NCBI GenBank assembly: GCA_035534575.1
Contig: DATLRT010000006.1
Location: forward strand, 1 to 27,459
DNA from: JAGWFU01 sp035534575
GTDB lineage: Archaea > Micrarchaeota > Micrarchaeia > Micrarchaeales > Micrarchaeaceae
Length of the DNA stretch: 27,459 nt
Reading direction: 5' to 3'
The position numbers and the translations under genes were made by a program. This document shows positions 14,956 to 22,204 of this stretch, one piece after another; within the stretch, counting starts at the first letter, position 1; every line of letters starts with the position of its first letter. Under the pieces are notes generated by a model. That model did no database searches, was not told the DNA's origin, and worked only from the letters and a program-made list of their open reading frames with translations.

Positions 14956-16397
14956 TGGAAGAAAAGAAGGGCATAACTGTAAAGAAGGCGGAGAACTTCT
15001 CCGAGTGGTACACGCAGGTCATACTCAAGGCGGAGTTCGCAGATTACACATCTGTGTCTGGCGCAATGGCGCTTAGGCCTGACAGCTACTTCGTATGGGA
15101 AACCATCCAGAAGGCAGTGGATCCGAGGCTCAAGGAGATGGGTGTGCACAACACCGCGTTCCCAATGCTCATACCTGAAAAACTTCTTTCGAAGTTCGCT
15201 GCCCACATAGGGGGATTTTCGCCTGAGGTTGCATGGGTCACAAGGACTGGTAGCACCGACCTTGAGGAGAGGCTGGCAGTCAGGCCCACCTCCGAGGCGA
15301 TAATGTACGACAGCTACGCCAAGTGGATCAGATCCTGGAGGGACCTTCCGATGAAGCTCAACCAGTGGAACTCGGTGGTCAGATGGGAGTTCAAGCACCC
15401 GATGCCTTTCATAAGGACAAGGGAGCACTTCTGGCACGAGGGACACACGGTCTTCGCAACCGAACAGGAGGCAAGGGCCGAGAGAGACGTCATACTCGAC
15501 ATGTACATTACGATTCTAAGGGATTACCTGGCTCTGCCAGGGATAGTTGGAAGGAAGACTGAGACTGAGAAGTTTGCCGGGGGCGAGGAGAGCTACAGCA
15601 TAGAGCACCTGATGCCCGACGGCAAGGCGGTGCAGGGGCCCGCCTTCCACTTCGACGGACAGAACTTCTCGAAGGCGTTCGAGATCTCCTTCCTCAACAA
15701 GGAAGAGAAGAAGGAGTACGCATGGCAGAATACATTCGCCATCTCGACGAGGAACGTTGGCGTCATGATTGCAACGCACGGCGACGACAAGGGGTTGGTA
15801 ATCCCGCCTCTAGTGGCAAGAATACAGATTGTGATCGTGCCGATAACCAAGACCGAGAACAGGGAGAAGGTGGTTGCCGAGGCGGTCAAGCTGAAGAACA
15901 CGCTTTCAAGGAAATTCAGGGTTCATCTGGACGATGACGACTCTACGTCTCCCGGCTGGAAGTACAACCACTGGGAAGTGAGGGGAGTGCCCATGAGGAT
16001 CGAGATAGGCGAAAGGGATATCGCAGCCAACAGCGTGGTCGTGGTCAGACGGGACACTGCGGAGAAGGCGAGCGTGCCGATGGCGGACCTCGAGGAAAAA
16101 ATCGTGGAGCTTGTGCAGCAGATACAGACCGACCTCTATGAAAAGGCAGAGAGGTTCCTGAAGGCAAACATACACAAGGCGAAGGGCTTTGACGAGATGA
16201 AGGCGATACTAGAGACGAAGAGGGGCATAGTCGAGGCGGGCTGGTGCGGGTCGGAAGAGTGCGAGGAGAAGATTAAGGCCGAGGGAGCCAAGATAACCAA
16301 CATGCCGTTCGACAGGCAATCGGAGGCGAAGAGCATGGTCTGCATAGTGTGCGGAAACCACGCCAAGCACGTGGCCAACGTCGCGAAGTCCATTTGA
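14955..16397 (+). CDS. proS: Prolyl-tRNA synthetase, archaeal type
   Basis: 480 aa from the ATG at 14955, whose A is the last base of the upstream stop codon. This class II synthetase shows motif 2 in W-E-F-K-H-P...F-I-R-T-R-E-F/H-F-W-H-E-G-H, the L-A-V-R-P-T-S-E-A signature, and I-E-I-G-E-R-D in the anticodon-binding domain. The C-terminus has W-C-G-S-E-E-C...C-I-V-C, a four-cysteine zinc site typical of archaeal/eukaryotic-type ProRS without the bacterial insertion domain. It charges tRNA-Pro in the cytoplasm. It is third in the HAD-PRODH-proS operon. Confidence 0.97.
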   Translation: MEEKKGITVKKAENFSEWYTQVILKAEFADYTSVSGAMALRPDSYFVWETIQKAVDPRLKEMGVHNTAFPMLIPEKLLSKFAAHIGGFSPEVAWVTRTGSTDLEERLAVRPTSEAIMYDSYAKWIRSWRDLPMKLNQWNSVVRWEFKHPMPFIRTREHFWHEGHTVFATEQEARAERDVILDMYITILRDYLALPGIVGRKTETEKFAGGEESYSIEHLMPDGKAVQGPAFHFDGQNFSKAFEISFLNKEEKKEYAWQNTFAISTRNVGVMIATHGDDKGLVIPPLVARIQIVIVPITKTENREKVVAEAVKLKNTLSRKFRVHLDDDDSTSPGWKYNHWEVRGVPMRIEIGERDIAANSVVVVRRDTAEKASVPMADLEEKIVELVQQIQTDLYEKAERFLKANIHKAKGFDEMKAILETKRGIVEAGWCGSEECEEKIKAEGAKITNMPFDRQSEAKSMVCIVCGNHAKHVANVAKSI

Positions 16398-16403
16398 AAA
16401 AGG

Positions 16404-16412
16404 TCTATAAGG
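16404..16412 (+). promoter_or_regulatory. TATA box for tRNA-Gln
   Basis: TCTATAAGG lies centred about 26 nt upstream of the tRNA 5' end, just after the proS stop codon. Confidence 0.5.
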
Positions 16413-16434
16413 CTTCAGTCGCAAAGAAACTCAT

Positions 16435-16507
16435 AGCCCCATCGTCTAGTGGCCAAGGACAGCGGACTTTGGATCCGCGAACATCGGTTCGAATCCGGTT
16501 GGGGCTA
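16435..16507 (+). tRNA. tRNA-Gln (TTG)
   Basis: A complete intronless cloverleaf. Acceptor AGCCCCA (16435-16441) pairs with TGGGGCT (16500-16506). The D-stem is GTCT/GGAC and the anticodon stem GCGGA/TCCGC. The loop CTTTGGA has anticodon TTG, and the T-arm is ATCGG-TTCGAAT-CCGGT. The discriminator is A and the 3' CCA is not encoded. It sits between proS and the EamA gene, probably with its own promoter. Confidence 0.96.
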
Positions 16508-16520
16508 TAAAGGGAGACAA

Positions 16521-17387
16521 ATGATTCAGTGGTACTATCTTGCTGTAATAGCCGCGATATTCACGGCAGTTTCAACGCTCACTGAGAAGTACGCCCTGAA
16601 CAAGGAACATGCGACACAGTACAGCGCAAGCGTATCCGTGATTTCTTTCCTGTTCTCGCTCGCCTTCATACCTTTCATCTCGCTCGCCAATCTCAACCCC
16701 TACGCAATCGCAGTAATCTACGTCTTGAGCCTGTTCGCGGCCTGGAACTTCCTCGTTAGCGCAAGGCTGTACAGGCACTCCAGCATATCAATGTCCACCC
16801 CCACTGTGAACACGCTTCCCAACGTCTTCATCGCGGTTATCGCATTCTTCTTCCTCGACGAGAAGCTCAAGCCCTTCCAGTACGCAAGCATAGCCATCCT
16901 GATCATAGCCACCTACCTGATGTTCATAACCGGCAAGAAGAGCATATGGGGCAAGGTCAAAGGAAGCTACATAAGACTCCTGATAAACTCCGCGCTCACA
17001 GCGGCCATCTCGTGGGTGATAATTAAGTACGTCCTCAATCTCGGCGTAAACCCCATCCTCCTGCTTTTGCTGTCGCAAGGCTTCATCGCCTTGAACATGG
17101 TCATATTCATGCAGTTCAAGTTCGGCGGGCTGAGCGAGATAGGCAAGATGGTGAAGCAGTACCCGCTCGCGCTCCTCTCATCCGGCGTATCCATGGTGCT
17201 CTACAGGATACTGCTTTTCTGGGCGCTTGTCACGGCCCAAGTCAGCATCGCATTCCCGCTGCGGGGCGCAATATTCATAATCCTGACGGTGCTCTTCGGA
17301 AGCATATTCTTCAAGGAGGACAACCTTGTGAAGAGGGTACTGCTCGCCATGGTCATGATAGCGGCCTCATACATCCTCGTGCTGTGA
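16521..17387 (+). CDS. EamA/DMT-superfamily transporter
   Basis: 288 aa from the ATG at 16521, supported by an AGGGAG Shine-Dalgarno sequence 5 nt upstream. The longer frame from 16449 starts inside tRNA-Gln and is rejected. Ten hydrophobic segments arranged as two five-helix halves fit EamA. Each half ends with the family's F-F-L-D-E-K-L or I-F-F-K-E-D-N acidic motif followed by a last helix. Such proteins export or exchange small metabolites across the cytoplasmic membrane; the substrate is not predictable. It starts 13 nt after the tRNA, so it may be read through from the tRNA transcript. Confidence 0.87.
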   Translation: MIQWYYLAVIAAIFTAVSTLTEKYALNKEHATQYSASVSVISFLFSLAFIPFISLANLNPYAIAVIYVLSLFAAWNFLVSARLYRHSSISMSTPTVNTLPNVFIAVIAFFFLDEKLKPFQYASIAILIIATYLMFITGKKSIWGKVKGSYIRLLINSALTAAISWVIIKYVLNLGVNPILLLLLSQGFIALNMVIFMQFKFGGLSEIGKMVKQYPLALLSSGVSMVLYRILLFWALVTAQVSIAFPLRGAIFIILTVLFGSIFFKEDNLVKRVLLAMVMIAASYILVL

Positions 17388-17390
17388 AGG

Positions 17391-17399
17391 CATAAATAG
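17391..17399 (+). promoter_or_regulatory. TATA box of the C/D sRNA (and possibly alaX)
   Basis: CATAAATAG is centred 26 nt before the C box at 17421, so transcription should begin almost exactly at the sRNA. No second TATA is seen between here and the alaX start. Confidence 0.6.
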
Positions 17400-17420
17400 C
17401 TTAAACCCCAATCATCATTC

Positions 17421-17469
17421 GTGATGAGCCGAGGTATTTCTGAGTTGTGATGAAAAGAGAGTCGGCTGA
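17421..17469 (+). ncRNA. C/D box guide sRNA
   Basis: Every element of an archaeal C/D sRNA is present at canonical spacing. C box GTGATGA is at 17421-17427, then a 12-nt guide, D' box CTGA at 17440-17443 and a 3-nt spacer. C' box GTGATGA is at 17447-17453, then a 12-nt guide and D box CTGA at 17466-17469, followed by TTTTT. Such RNAs direct 2'-O-methylation of rRNA or tRNA by fibrillarin-Nop5-L7Ae. The D' guide would target AAATACCTCGGC with methylation at the A paired five bases from D'. The D guide would target CCGACTCTCTTT with methylation at the C after CCGA. I could not identify the targets. The RNA ends 5 nt before the alaX ATG. Confidence 0.93.
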
Positions 17470-17474
17470 TTTTT

Positions 17475-18185
17475 ATGACTGTAAAACTGTATCTTGAGAA
17501 TTCCTACCTGAAGGAGGCTACCGTAAAGGTGGTCTCAACCGAAGGCGGGATAATCCTGGATAAGACCGTGTTTTACCCAACTGGCGGAGGTCAACCATGC
17601 GACCTTGGAACCATATCCACCCCCGACGCCAGCTACACTGTAATGGATGTGAAGAAGAATGGGGAGGATGTTCTTCACATAGTAAGTGGCGAGTGCAAGC
17701 TCGCCTCTGGAGACGAGGTAAGGTGCGCGATAGACTGGGATAGGCGTTACGCACATATGCGCCACCACACGGCGCTACACGTCATTGACGGCGTAATGGA
17801 AAAGAACTACAAAGGCGCGATAACCGGCAACCAGATCTACACCGACAGGCTCAGGATGGACATCGAGCTAGACGGCCTGACCCGCGAGATGGTGGCCGAG
17901 ATAATAAAGGACTCACAAGTCATTATCGACGAGGGCCATGAGATCGTAATGAAGATAATATCCCAAGCCGAGGCGCTGGCGAACCCCGATCTGATACGAA
18001 CTGAACCCGGAAGGGAACTGGTCAAGAGGCTGACCTCCGTTCAGGTTCTCGACATAGTGGGCTTCGACATGCAGATTGATGCGGGGACGCACGTCCGCAA
18101 CACGAAGGAGGTTGGGAAAATCGAACTCTCAGGATTCGAGAGCAAGGGCGCCAAGAAAAAGAGAGTAGAAGTCGTGCTTAAGTAA
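17475..18185 (+). CDS. AlaX-type alanyl-tRNA editing protein
   Basis: This 236-aa protein corresponds to the free-standing editing domain of AlaRS. The N-terminal part contains D-K-T-V-F-Y-P-T-G-G-G-Q-P-C-D-L-G, the beta-barrel signature of longer AlaX forms. The editing core has H-H-T-A-L-H (zinc-binding HxxxH, near residues 97-101) and D-A-G-T-H-V-R-N-T-K-E-V-G. These proteins hydrolyse mischarged Ser-tRNA(Ala) or Gly-tRNA(Ala). The usual C-x-G-x-H-V zinc cysteine appears as Asp here. The gene starts right after a C/D sRNA and shows no separate promoter. Its 3' end directly abuts the convergent sufU. Confidence 0.87.
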   Translation: MTVKLYLENSYLKEATVKVVSTEGGIILDKTVFYPTGGGQPCDLGTISTPDASYTVMDVKKNGEDVLHIVSGECKLASGDEVRCAIDWDRRYAHMRHHTALHVIDGVMEKNYKGAITGNQIYTDRLRMDIELDGLTREMVAEIIKDSQVIIDEGHEIVMKIISQAEALANPDLIRTEPGRELVKRLTSVQVLDIVGFDMQIDAGTHVRNTKEVGKIELSGFESKGAKKKRVEVVLK

Positions 18186-18593
18186 TCAAAGACTCTTTGT
18201 AGAACTGTCCATCTCCTTGTGCTCGTATATGAACGTGGCCTCCTTCACCGCCCTGAGTGACAGAGTCGCACACTTCAGTCTTGCCGGTCCCGGGTCTATG
18301 CCGAGCAGCTCTATCAACTCCTTCACCCCCAGCTTCTCAACATCAGCAAGGCTCTTTCCCTTGACAAAATCAGTCATCATACTGGCGGATGCCATGCTTA
18401 TCGCGCACCCGGTTCCCTCAAACTTAACATCAGTCACCTTACCATCTGCACCCACGTTCAGATATATGGTCATCTCGTCACCACAGGTCGGATTGTCACG
18501 GTGCAGGCTCACGCTCGCATTCTCCATCTTGCCCTTGTTGTGCGGATGCTCGTAGTGCGATATTATCTCTTCCGCGTAAAGGTCTATTGCCAT
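18186..18593 (-). CDS. sufU: SufU-type Fe-S scaffold / sulfur-transfer protein
   Basis: 135 aa from the ATG at 18593, supported by a GGGTG sequence just upstream; the sufS stop is 2 nt before it. The three conserved cysteines are present in N-P-T-C-G-D (with the partner Asp), G-T-G-C-A-I-S and L-K-C-A-T-L. The M-T-D-F-V-K-G-K-S-L region after the second Cys is the SufU-like insertion. SufU accepts persulfide sulfur from SufS and passes it to SufBCD. It is the last gene of the suf operon. Confidence 0.9.
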   Translation of the reverse strand: MAIDLYAEEIISHYEHPHNKGKMENASVSLHRDNPTCGDEMTIYLNVGADGKVTDVKFEGTGCAISMASASMMTDFVKGKSLADVEKLGVKELIELLGIDPGPARLKCATLSLRAVKEATFIYEHKEMDSSTKSL

Positions 18594-18595
18594 TC

Positions 18596-19852
18596 TCACA
18601 CCCTAAATGTCTTCTTCACCGTCTCTATGGCATCTATCGCCATGTCGACCTCCGACTCCTTGTTGTAAATGTAAAAGCTCAATCTGGAGAGGGCACCCTC
18701 CCCCAGCGTCTCCGTGACAAGCGGCATCGCACAGTGGTGGCCTGCCCTTATCGCTATCCCCTCACCGTCGAATATCTGTGCCACGTCGTGCGGATGCACA
18801 CCGTTCAACTTGAATGACACAACACCGCACCTTCTCTCTATTCCATCCTGCCCCAATCCGAAAATCCTAACGCCTTCCACATCGCTCAAACGCTCTATCG
18901 CATACTTTGTTATATTCTTTTCGTGGTTCCTAACATTGTCCATCCCGATGGCGCTCAGGTAGTCTATCGCAGCGGCGAATCCTATGCCACCTGCAATGTC
19001 TGATGTTCCAGCCTCAAACTTCCATGGTAGGTCATTCCATTCGTGCTCATGGTGCTTTACGCTTCTAATCATGTCACCTCCGGAGAGCAGTGGCTCCATC
19101 TTTTCTAGTATCCCTCTCTTACCGTAAAGTGCGCCTATGCCCGTGGGTCCGAGCATCTTGTGGGCCGATAGTGCAAAAAAGTCACAGTCTATGTCCCTTA
19201 CGTCGACCTTCATATGGGGTACGGATTGCGCACCGTCAACCAGTACTGTGGCGCCCGCCTCGTGAGCCATCCTCGTGATTCGCTTGACATCGTTTATCGT
19301 GCCCAGAACATTGGAGGCGTGCGTTACCGCCACAATCTTCGGCCTCTTAGCTAGTTGTTCCTTCAGGCTCTCATCATCCAACTCTGCGTTCTGCCTATTG
19401 AGCTTTATGTAGTCCAGAGTCGCGCCCTTCCTCTCAGCAAGCAGCATCCACGGCACTATGTTGCTGTGGTGCTCCATATCCGATATGAGTATGTGGTCTC
19501 CCTTGCCAACGTTCTCGTTGCCCCAAGTGAGCGCAACAACGTTTATCGACTCCGTTGCGTTTCTGGTGTAGACTATCTCAGCCATCTCTCCGGCGTTTAT
19601 GAACTTGGCGAGCTTCTCCTTCGACTCTATGTACTCGCTTGTCGCCCGCTCCGATATCTGGTAGATGCCCCTGTGGATGTTGGCGTTGTACTGCTTGTAG
19701 TAGTTGCTTATCGCGTCTATTACCTGGATGGGCTTCTGCGATGTGGCCGCGCTGTCGAGATAGACTAGCGGTTTGCCATTCATCGAGGTTCCGAGTATCG
19801 GGAAGTCTTTCCTTATCCTCTCAACGTCGAAATCGCCCGGCATCCCTATCAT
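18596..19852 (-). CDS. sufS: Cysteine desulfurase SufS
   Basis: 418 aa from the ATG at 19852, which overlaps the sufC stop as ATGA; the ATG at 19843 is an alternative start. This type II PLP enzyme has Y-L-D-S-A-A-T-S-Q-K-P at the N-terminus, the S-D-M-E-H-H-S-N-I-V-P-W active-site segment, A-L-S-A-H-K-M-L-G-P-T-G with PLP lysine Lys232, and R-A-G-H-H-C-A-M-P with catalytic Cys374. It releases sulfur from cysteine as a persulfide for Fe-S assembly, working with the adjacent SufU. Confidence 0.96.
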   Translation of the reverse strand: MIGMPGDFDVERIRKDFPILGTSMNGKPLVYLDSAATSQKPIQVIDAISNYYKQYNANIHRGIYQISERATSEYIESKEKLAKFINAGEMAEIVYTRNATESINVVALTWGNENVGKGDHILISDMEHHSNIVPWMLLAERKGATLDYIKLNRQNAELDDESLKEQLAKRPKIVAVTHASNVLGTINDVKRITRMAHEAGATVLVDGAQSVPHMKVDVRDIDCDFFALSAHKMLGPTGIGALYGKRGILEKMEPLLSGGDMIRSVKHHEHEWNDLPWKFEAGTSDIAGGIGFAAAIDYLSAIGMDNVRNHEKNITKYAIERLSDVEGVRIFGLGQDGIERRCGVVSFKLNGVHPHDVAQIFDGEGIAIRAGHHCAMPLVTETLGEGALSRLSFYIYNKESEVDMAIDAIETVKKTFRV

Positions 19853-20586
19853 TCCTTGATATAAGAATCGTATCCCTCCTTCTCGAGCTTCTCTATCAGT
19901 TCCTCCTTGCCCTCCGCTACCACTTTTCCGTCAACCATCACGTGGACGAACTGGGGCTTTATGAAAGAGAGTATACGGCTGTAGTGCGTTATTATCAGTA
20001 GGCTCCTCTCCTTACCTCCCTCAAGGAACTTGTTGATGTTTTCCGACACCACCTTTATCGCGTCTATGTCAAGCCCCGAGTCCGGCTCGTCAAGTATGGA
20101 CATCTTAGGCTTCAGCACCGCCATCTGCAGTATCTCCGCCTTCTTCTTCTCTCCCCCTGAGAATCCCTGGTTTAGCGACCTGCCTATGAAGTTGTCGCCC
20201 ATCTTGAGCGAGGCAACATTTTCCCTTATGCCCTTCATGAACTCCTTTGTCGGGCTGTCGTCCCCCATCGACTGCTTGGCTGCGTGTAGGAAGTTTATGA
20301 AGCCCACGCCCTCTATCTCTATCGGGTTCTGGAACTGGAGGAACAGGCCGAGCTTTGCCCTCTCGTCTGTCTTCAGCTCCTTTATGCTCTTCCCGTCCAC
20401 CAGTATGTCGCCTGACATTATGTGCGCCTGCGGATGGCCCATTATCGTCTTCGCAAGAGTGCTCTTGCCCGAGCCGTTGGGTCCCATTATCACGTGCACC
20501 TCTCCCTCCTTTATGCTGAGGTTGAGCCCCTTGATTATCTCCTTGCCCTCCAAAGAGACGTGCAGATCCTTTATCTCCAAAATCAT
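19849..20586 (-). CDS. sufC: Fe-S assembly ATPase SufC
   Basis: This 245-aa ABC-type ATPase has Walker A G-P-N-G-S-G-K-S-T (near residue 35), Q-loop L-F-L-Q-F-Q-N-P-I-E-I, signature F-S-G-G-E-K-K-K-A-E, and Walker B S-I-L-D-E-P-D-S-G-L-D-I-D, the form specific to SufC. It drives the conformational change of the SufB-SufD scaffold. It starts 4 nt after the regulator gene and overlaps sufS by 4 nt, so translation is probably coupled. Confidence 0.97.
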   Translation of the reverse strand: MILEIKDLHVSLEGKEIIKGLNLSIKEGEVHVIMGPNGSGKSTLAKTIMGHPQAHIMSGDILVDGKSIKELKTDERAKLGLFLQFQNPIEIEGVGFINFLHAAKQSMGDDSPTKEFMKGIRENVASLKMGDNFIGRSLNQGFSGGEKKKAEILQMAVLKPKMSILDEPDSGLDIDAIKVVSENINKFLEGGKERSLLIITHYSRILSFIKPQFVHVMVDGKVVAEGKEELIEKLEKEGYDSYIKE

Positions 20587-20590
20587 ATAA

Positions 20591-20899
20591 TCACTTAACC
20601 ATGAACGCGCATGCGAACTTTATGTTGCTCTGGCACAGCTTGCACATCGCCCTCTGTGCGTCGACATCCCTATGCTGCAGGGTCATGTCTATGAACTCCC
20701 TCATCAGCCCCCTGTCGATCTCCATCCCGCGGCCCTTCCTTGCCTGGCTCAGGTACTTGCTTACCGCCGCCTGGGTGGTTCCTAGCATCTCCGCGACCTT
20801 TTGCTGCTTTAGCCCGTACTCGCGCACCATTACGCTTGCTGCGCTCTGCCTGAATGTTGGTAGGAACCTCTTCATTACCTTCTCGTAGTTGGTGAGCAT
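20591..20899 (-). CDS. HTH regulator with a C-terminal cysteine cluster, inside the suf operon
   Basis: 102 aa from the ATG at 20899, chosen because a GGGAGGG Shine-Dalgarno sequence precedes it and the frame above it lies within sufD. Residues 28-52 form a sigma/XRE-like helix-turn-helix (Y-G-L-K-Q-Q-K-V-A-E-M-L-G-T-T-Q-A-A-V-S-K-Y-L-S). The architecture resembles archaeal COG2522 regulators. The C-terminus has Cys86, Cys89 and Cys97 (M-C-K-L-C-Q...F-A-C), a possible Fe-S or metal site. The gene lies between sufD (1-nt gap) and sufC (4-nt gap), so it is made with the machinery it may control. Autoregulation by Fe-S status is inference. Confidence 0.82.
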   Translation of the reverse strand: MLTNYEKVMKRFLPTFRQSAASVMVREYGLKQQKVAEMLGTTQAAVSKYLSQARKGRGMEIDRGLMREFIDMTLQHRDVDAQRAMCKLCQSNIKFACAFMVK

Positions 20900-20900
20900 G

Positions 20901-22199
20901 TCATCCCTCCCTGTACTTGTAGTGGCCCTTGAATATTCCGTCCTTTCCGACGTCCGACGCAATGACCCACATGTCCTTTATCCCGATCTGCGGCATCTGG
21001 CCGTAGGACTTGGTCTCAAGCTTCGAGTTTATCAGCGACATCGATATCTCCTTCATCGAGCTGCTGCCCATCTTTGCCATGCTCTCAGCGAAGAAGCCGT
21101 TTATCAGCAGCTTCTTCACCCACTTCTCGGTTATCCCCTTGGACATCATGTAGAAGACTGCCTCGGTGTCCACGGGCGATGTTGCGGACGAGTGCGTAGC
21201 CTTCACGTCGTTCTCGTCAACCGACATGTCCGGAAGACCATCGACCTTCGCGCCCTTGTCCATCAGTATTCCCCTCTCGTGTACGTATGACCTTGACTTG
21301 CTTGCACCCTTCTCCACCTTTGCGTAGCCCTTGAGCATGCAGAACGAAGTGTCCATCAGCGCTGCCTTGGACTCGAGGCTGGCATGGCTCTCCTTGCCCT
21401 GGTTTATCACATAAGTGTTTATGTCGAACTTCTGCTCCTTTGCGCCGAAGACGACCTCGTTGACCTCAACCTTGCTGTCCTTCGACTCAGCCCTGAAGCT
21501 GTTCCTCGCACGAGAATGAGTTCCTCCGTTGTAAAGCGTGTTGAACCTCAGGTGCGAGTTCTGCCCCATTGAGTTCTTGGCGAACGCGAGCACAACTGTC
21601 TTGTCGTTCTCGTTGTGCACCGTGTTTATCTCTGCTGTGGCGTCCCTATCCTGCCTTATCTCGTGCATCAGCCCCAGCGAAGAGGTTAATCCAGCATTGG
21701 AAACGCAGAGTTCAAACAGCTCAAGGGACGAGTTGTCACCCAGCTCCACAAACACCTGTACGTTGAGCGGCGAGTTGGAGTTGACCAGCAGCAAGTTGAG
21801 CTTTGCGGCATCCCCTGCCGGCACGGTTATCTTTACCACGTTCTTTGAATTGGCATTCATGAAGGCGGCAAACTTGTCGTCGTTCTGGTGCATCCTCTCA
21901 CCGGCATCGATATCGCCCGGAGTAATGATAGACACGTACTTGGCATTTGAGTTCTCCATAGTCTCACTGCCCAGCACCAAGTCGAACTTCATGTTGATGT
22001 CCTTCAGGCTCCCGTTTATGGTATCGCTTATAAAGGCCTTCTCATCCTGCGCCCCGCCCTTGGCGTCCAGATAGTTCTTCAGCTCGAACGGTATGCTTAT
22101 GAAGTGTTTCTTGTAGATTTGGCTAGTCTCCTGCGGCAGGGCATCGTACTGCCTCGCGGCATCGTTTAGGAATTCGTCAGAGCTGCTCAAAATAATCAC
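20901..22199 (-). CDS. sufD: Fe-S scaffold component SufD
   Basis: 432 aa from a GTG at 22199, 5 nt after the sufB stop; no clear ATG alternative exists. The C-terminal beta-helix carries the SufB/SufD signature L-P-D-M-S-V-D-E-N-D-V-K-A-T-H-S-S-A-T-S-P-V-D. Its His corresponds to the conserved SufD histidine. F-Y-M-M-S-K-G-I and L-L-I-N-G-F-F follow. The N-terminal half is divergent, as is usual for SufD. It pairs with SufB to form the scaffold on which clusters are built. Confidence 0.92.
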   Translation of the reverse strand: MIILSSSDEFLNDAARQYDALPQETSQIYKKHFISIPFELKNYLDAKGGAQDEKAFISDTINGSLKDINMKFDLVLGSETMENSNAKYVSIITPGDIDAGERMHQNDDKFAAFMNANSKNVVKITVPAGDAAKLNLLLVNSNSPLNVQVFVELGDNSSLELFELCVSNAGLTSSLGLMHEIRQDRDATAEINTVHNENDKTVVLAFAKNSMGQNSHLRFNTLYNGGTHSRARNSFRAESKDSKVEVNEVVFGAKEQKFDINTYVINQGKESHASLESKAALMDTSFCMLKGYAKVEKGASKSRSYVHERGILMDKGAKVDGLPDMSVDENDVKATHSSATSPVDTEAVFYMMSKGITEKWVKKLLINGFFAESMAKMGSSSMKEISMSLINSKLETKSYGQMPQIGIKDMWVIASDVGKDGIFKGHYKYREG

Positions 22200-22204
22200 G
22201 TGCT

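Noticed and set aside
16449..16520. Upstream extension of the EamA transporter
   Set aside because: It would start inside tRNA-Gln. The ATG at 16521 has an AGGGAG sequence 5 nt upstream.
17405..17420. TGATGA on the minus strand just before the sRNA
   Set aside because: No D box or guide arrangement accompanies it on that strand.
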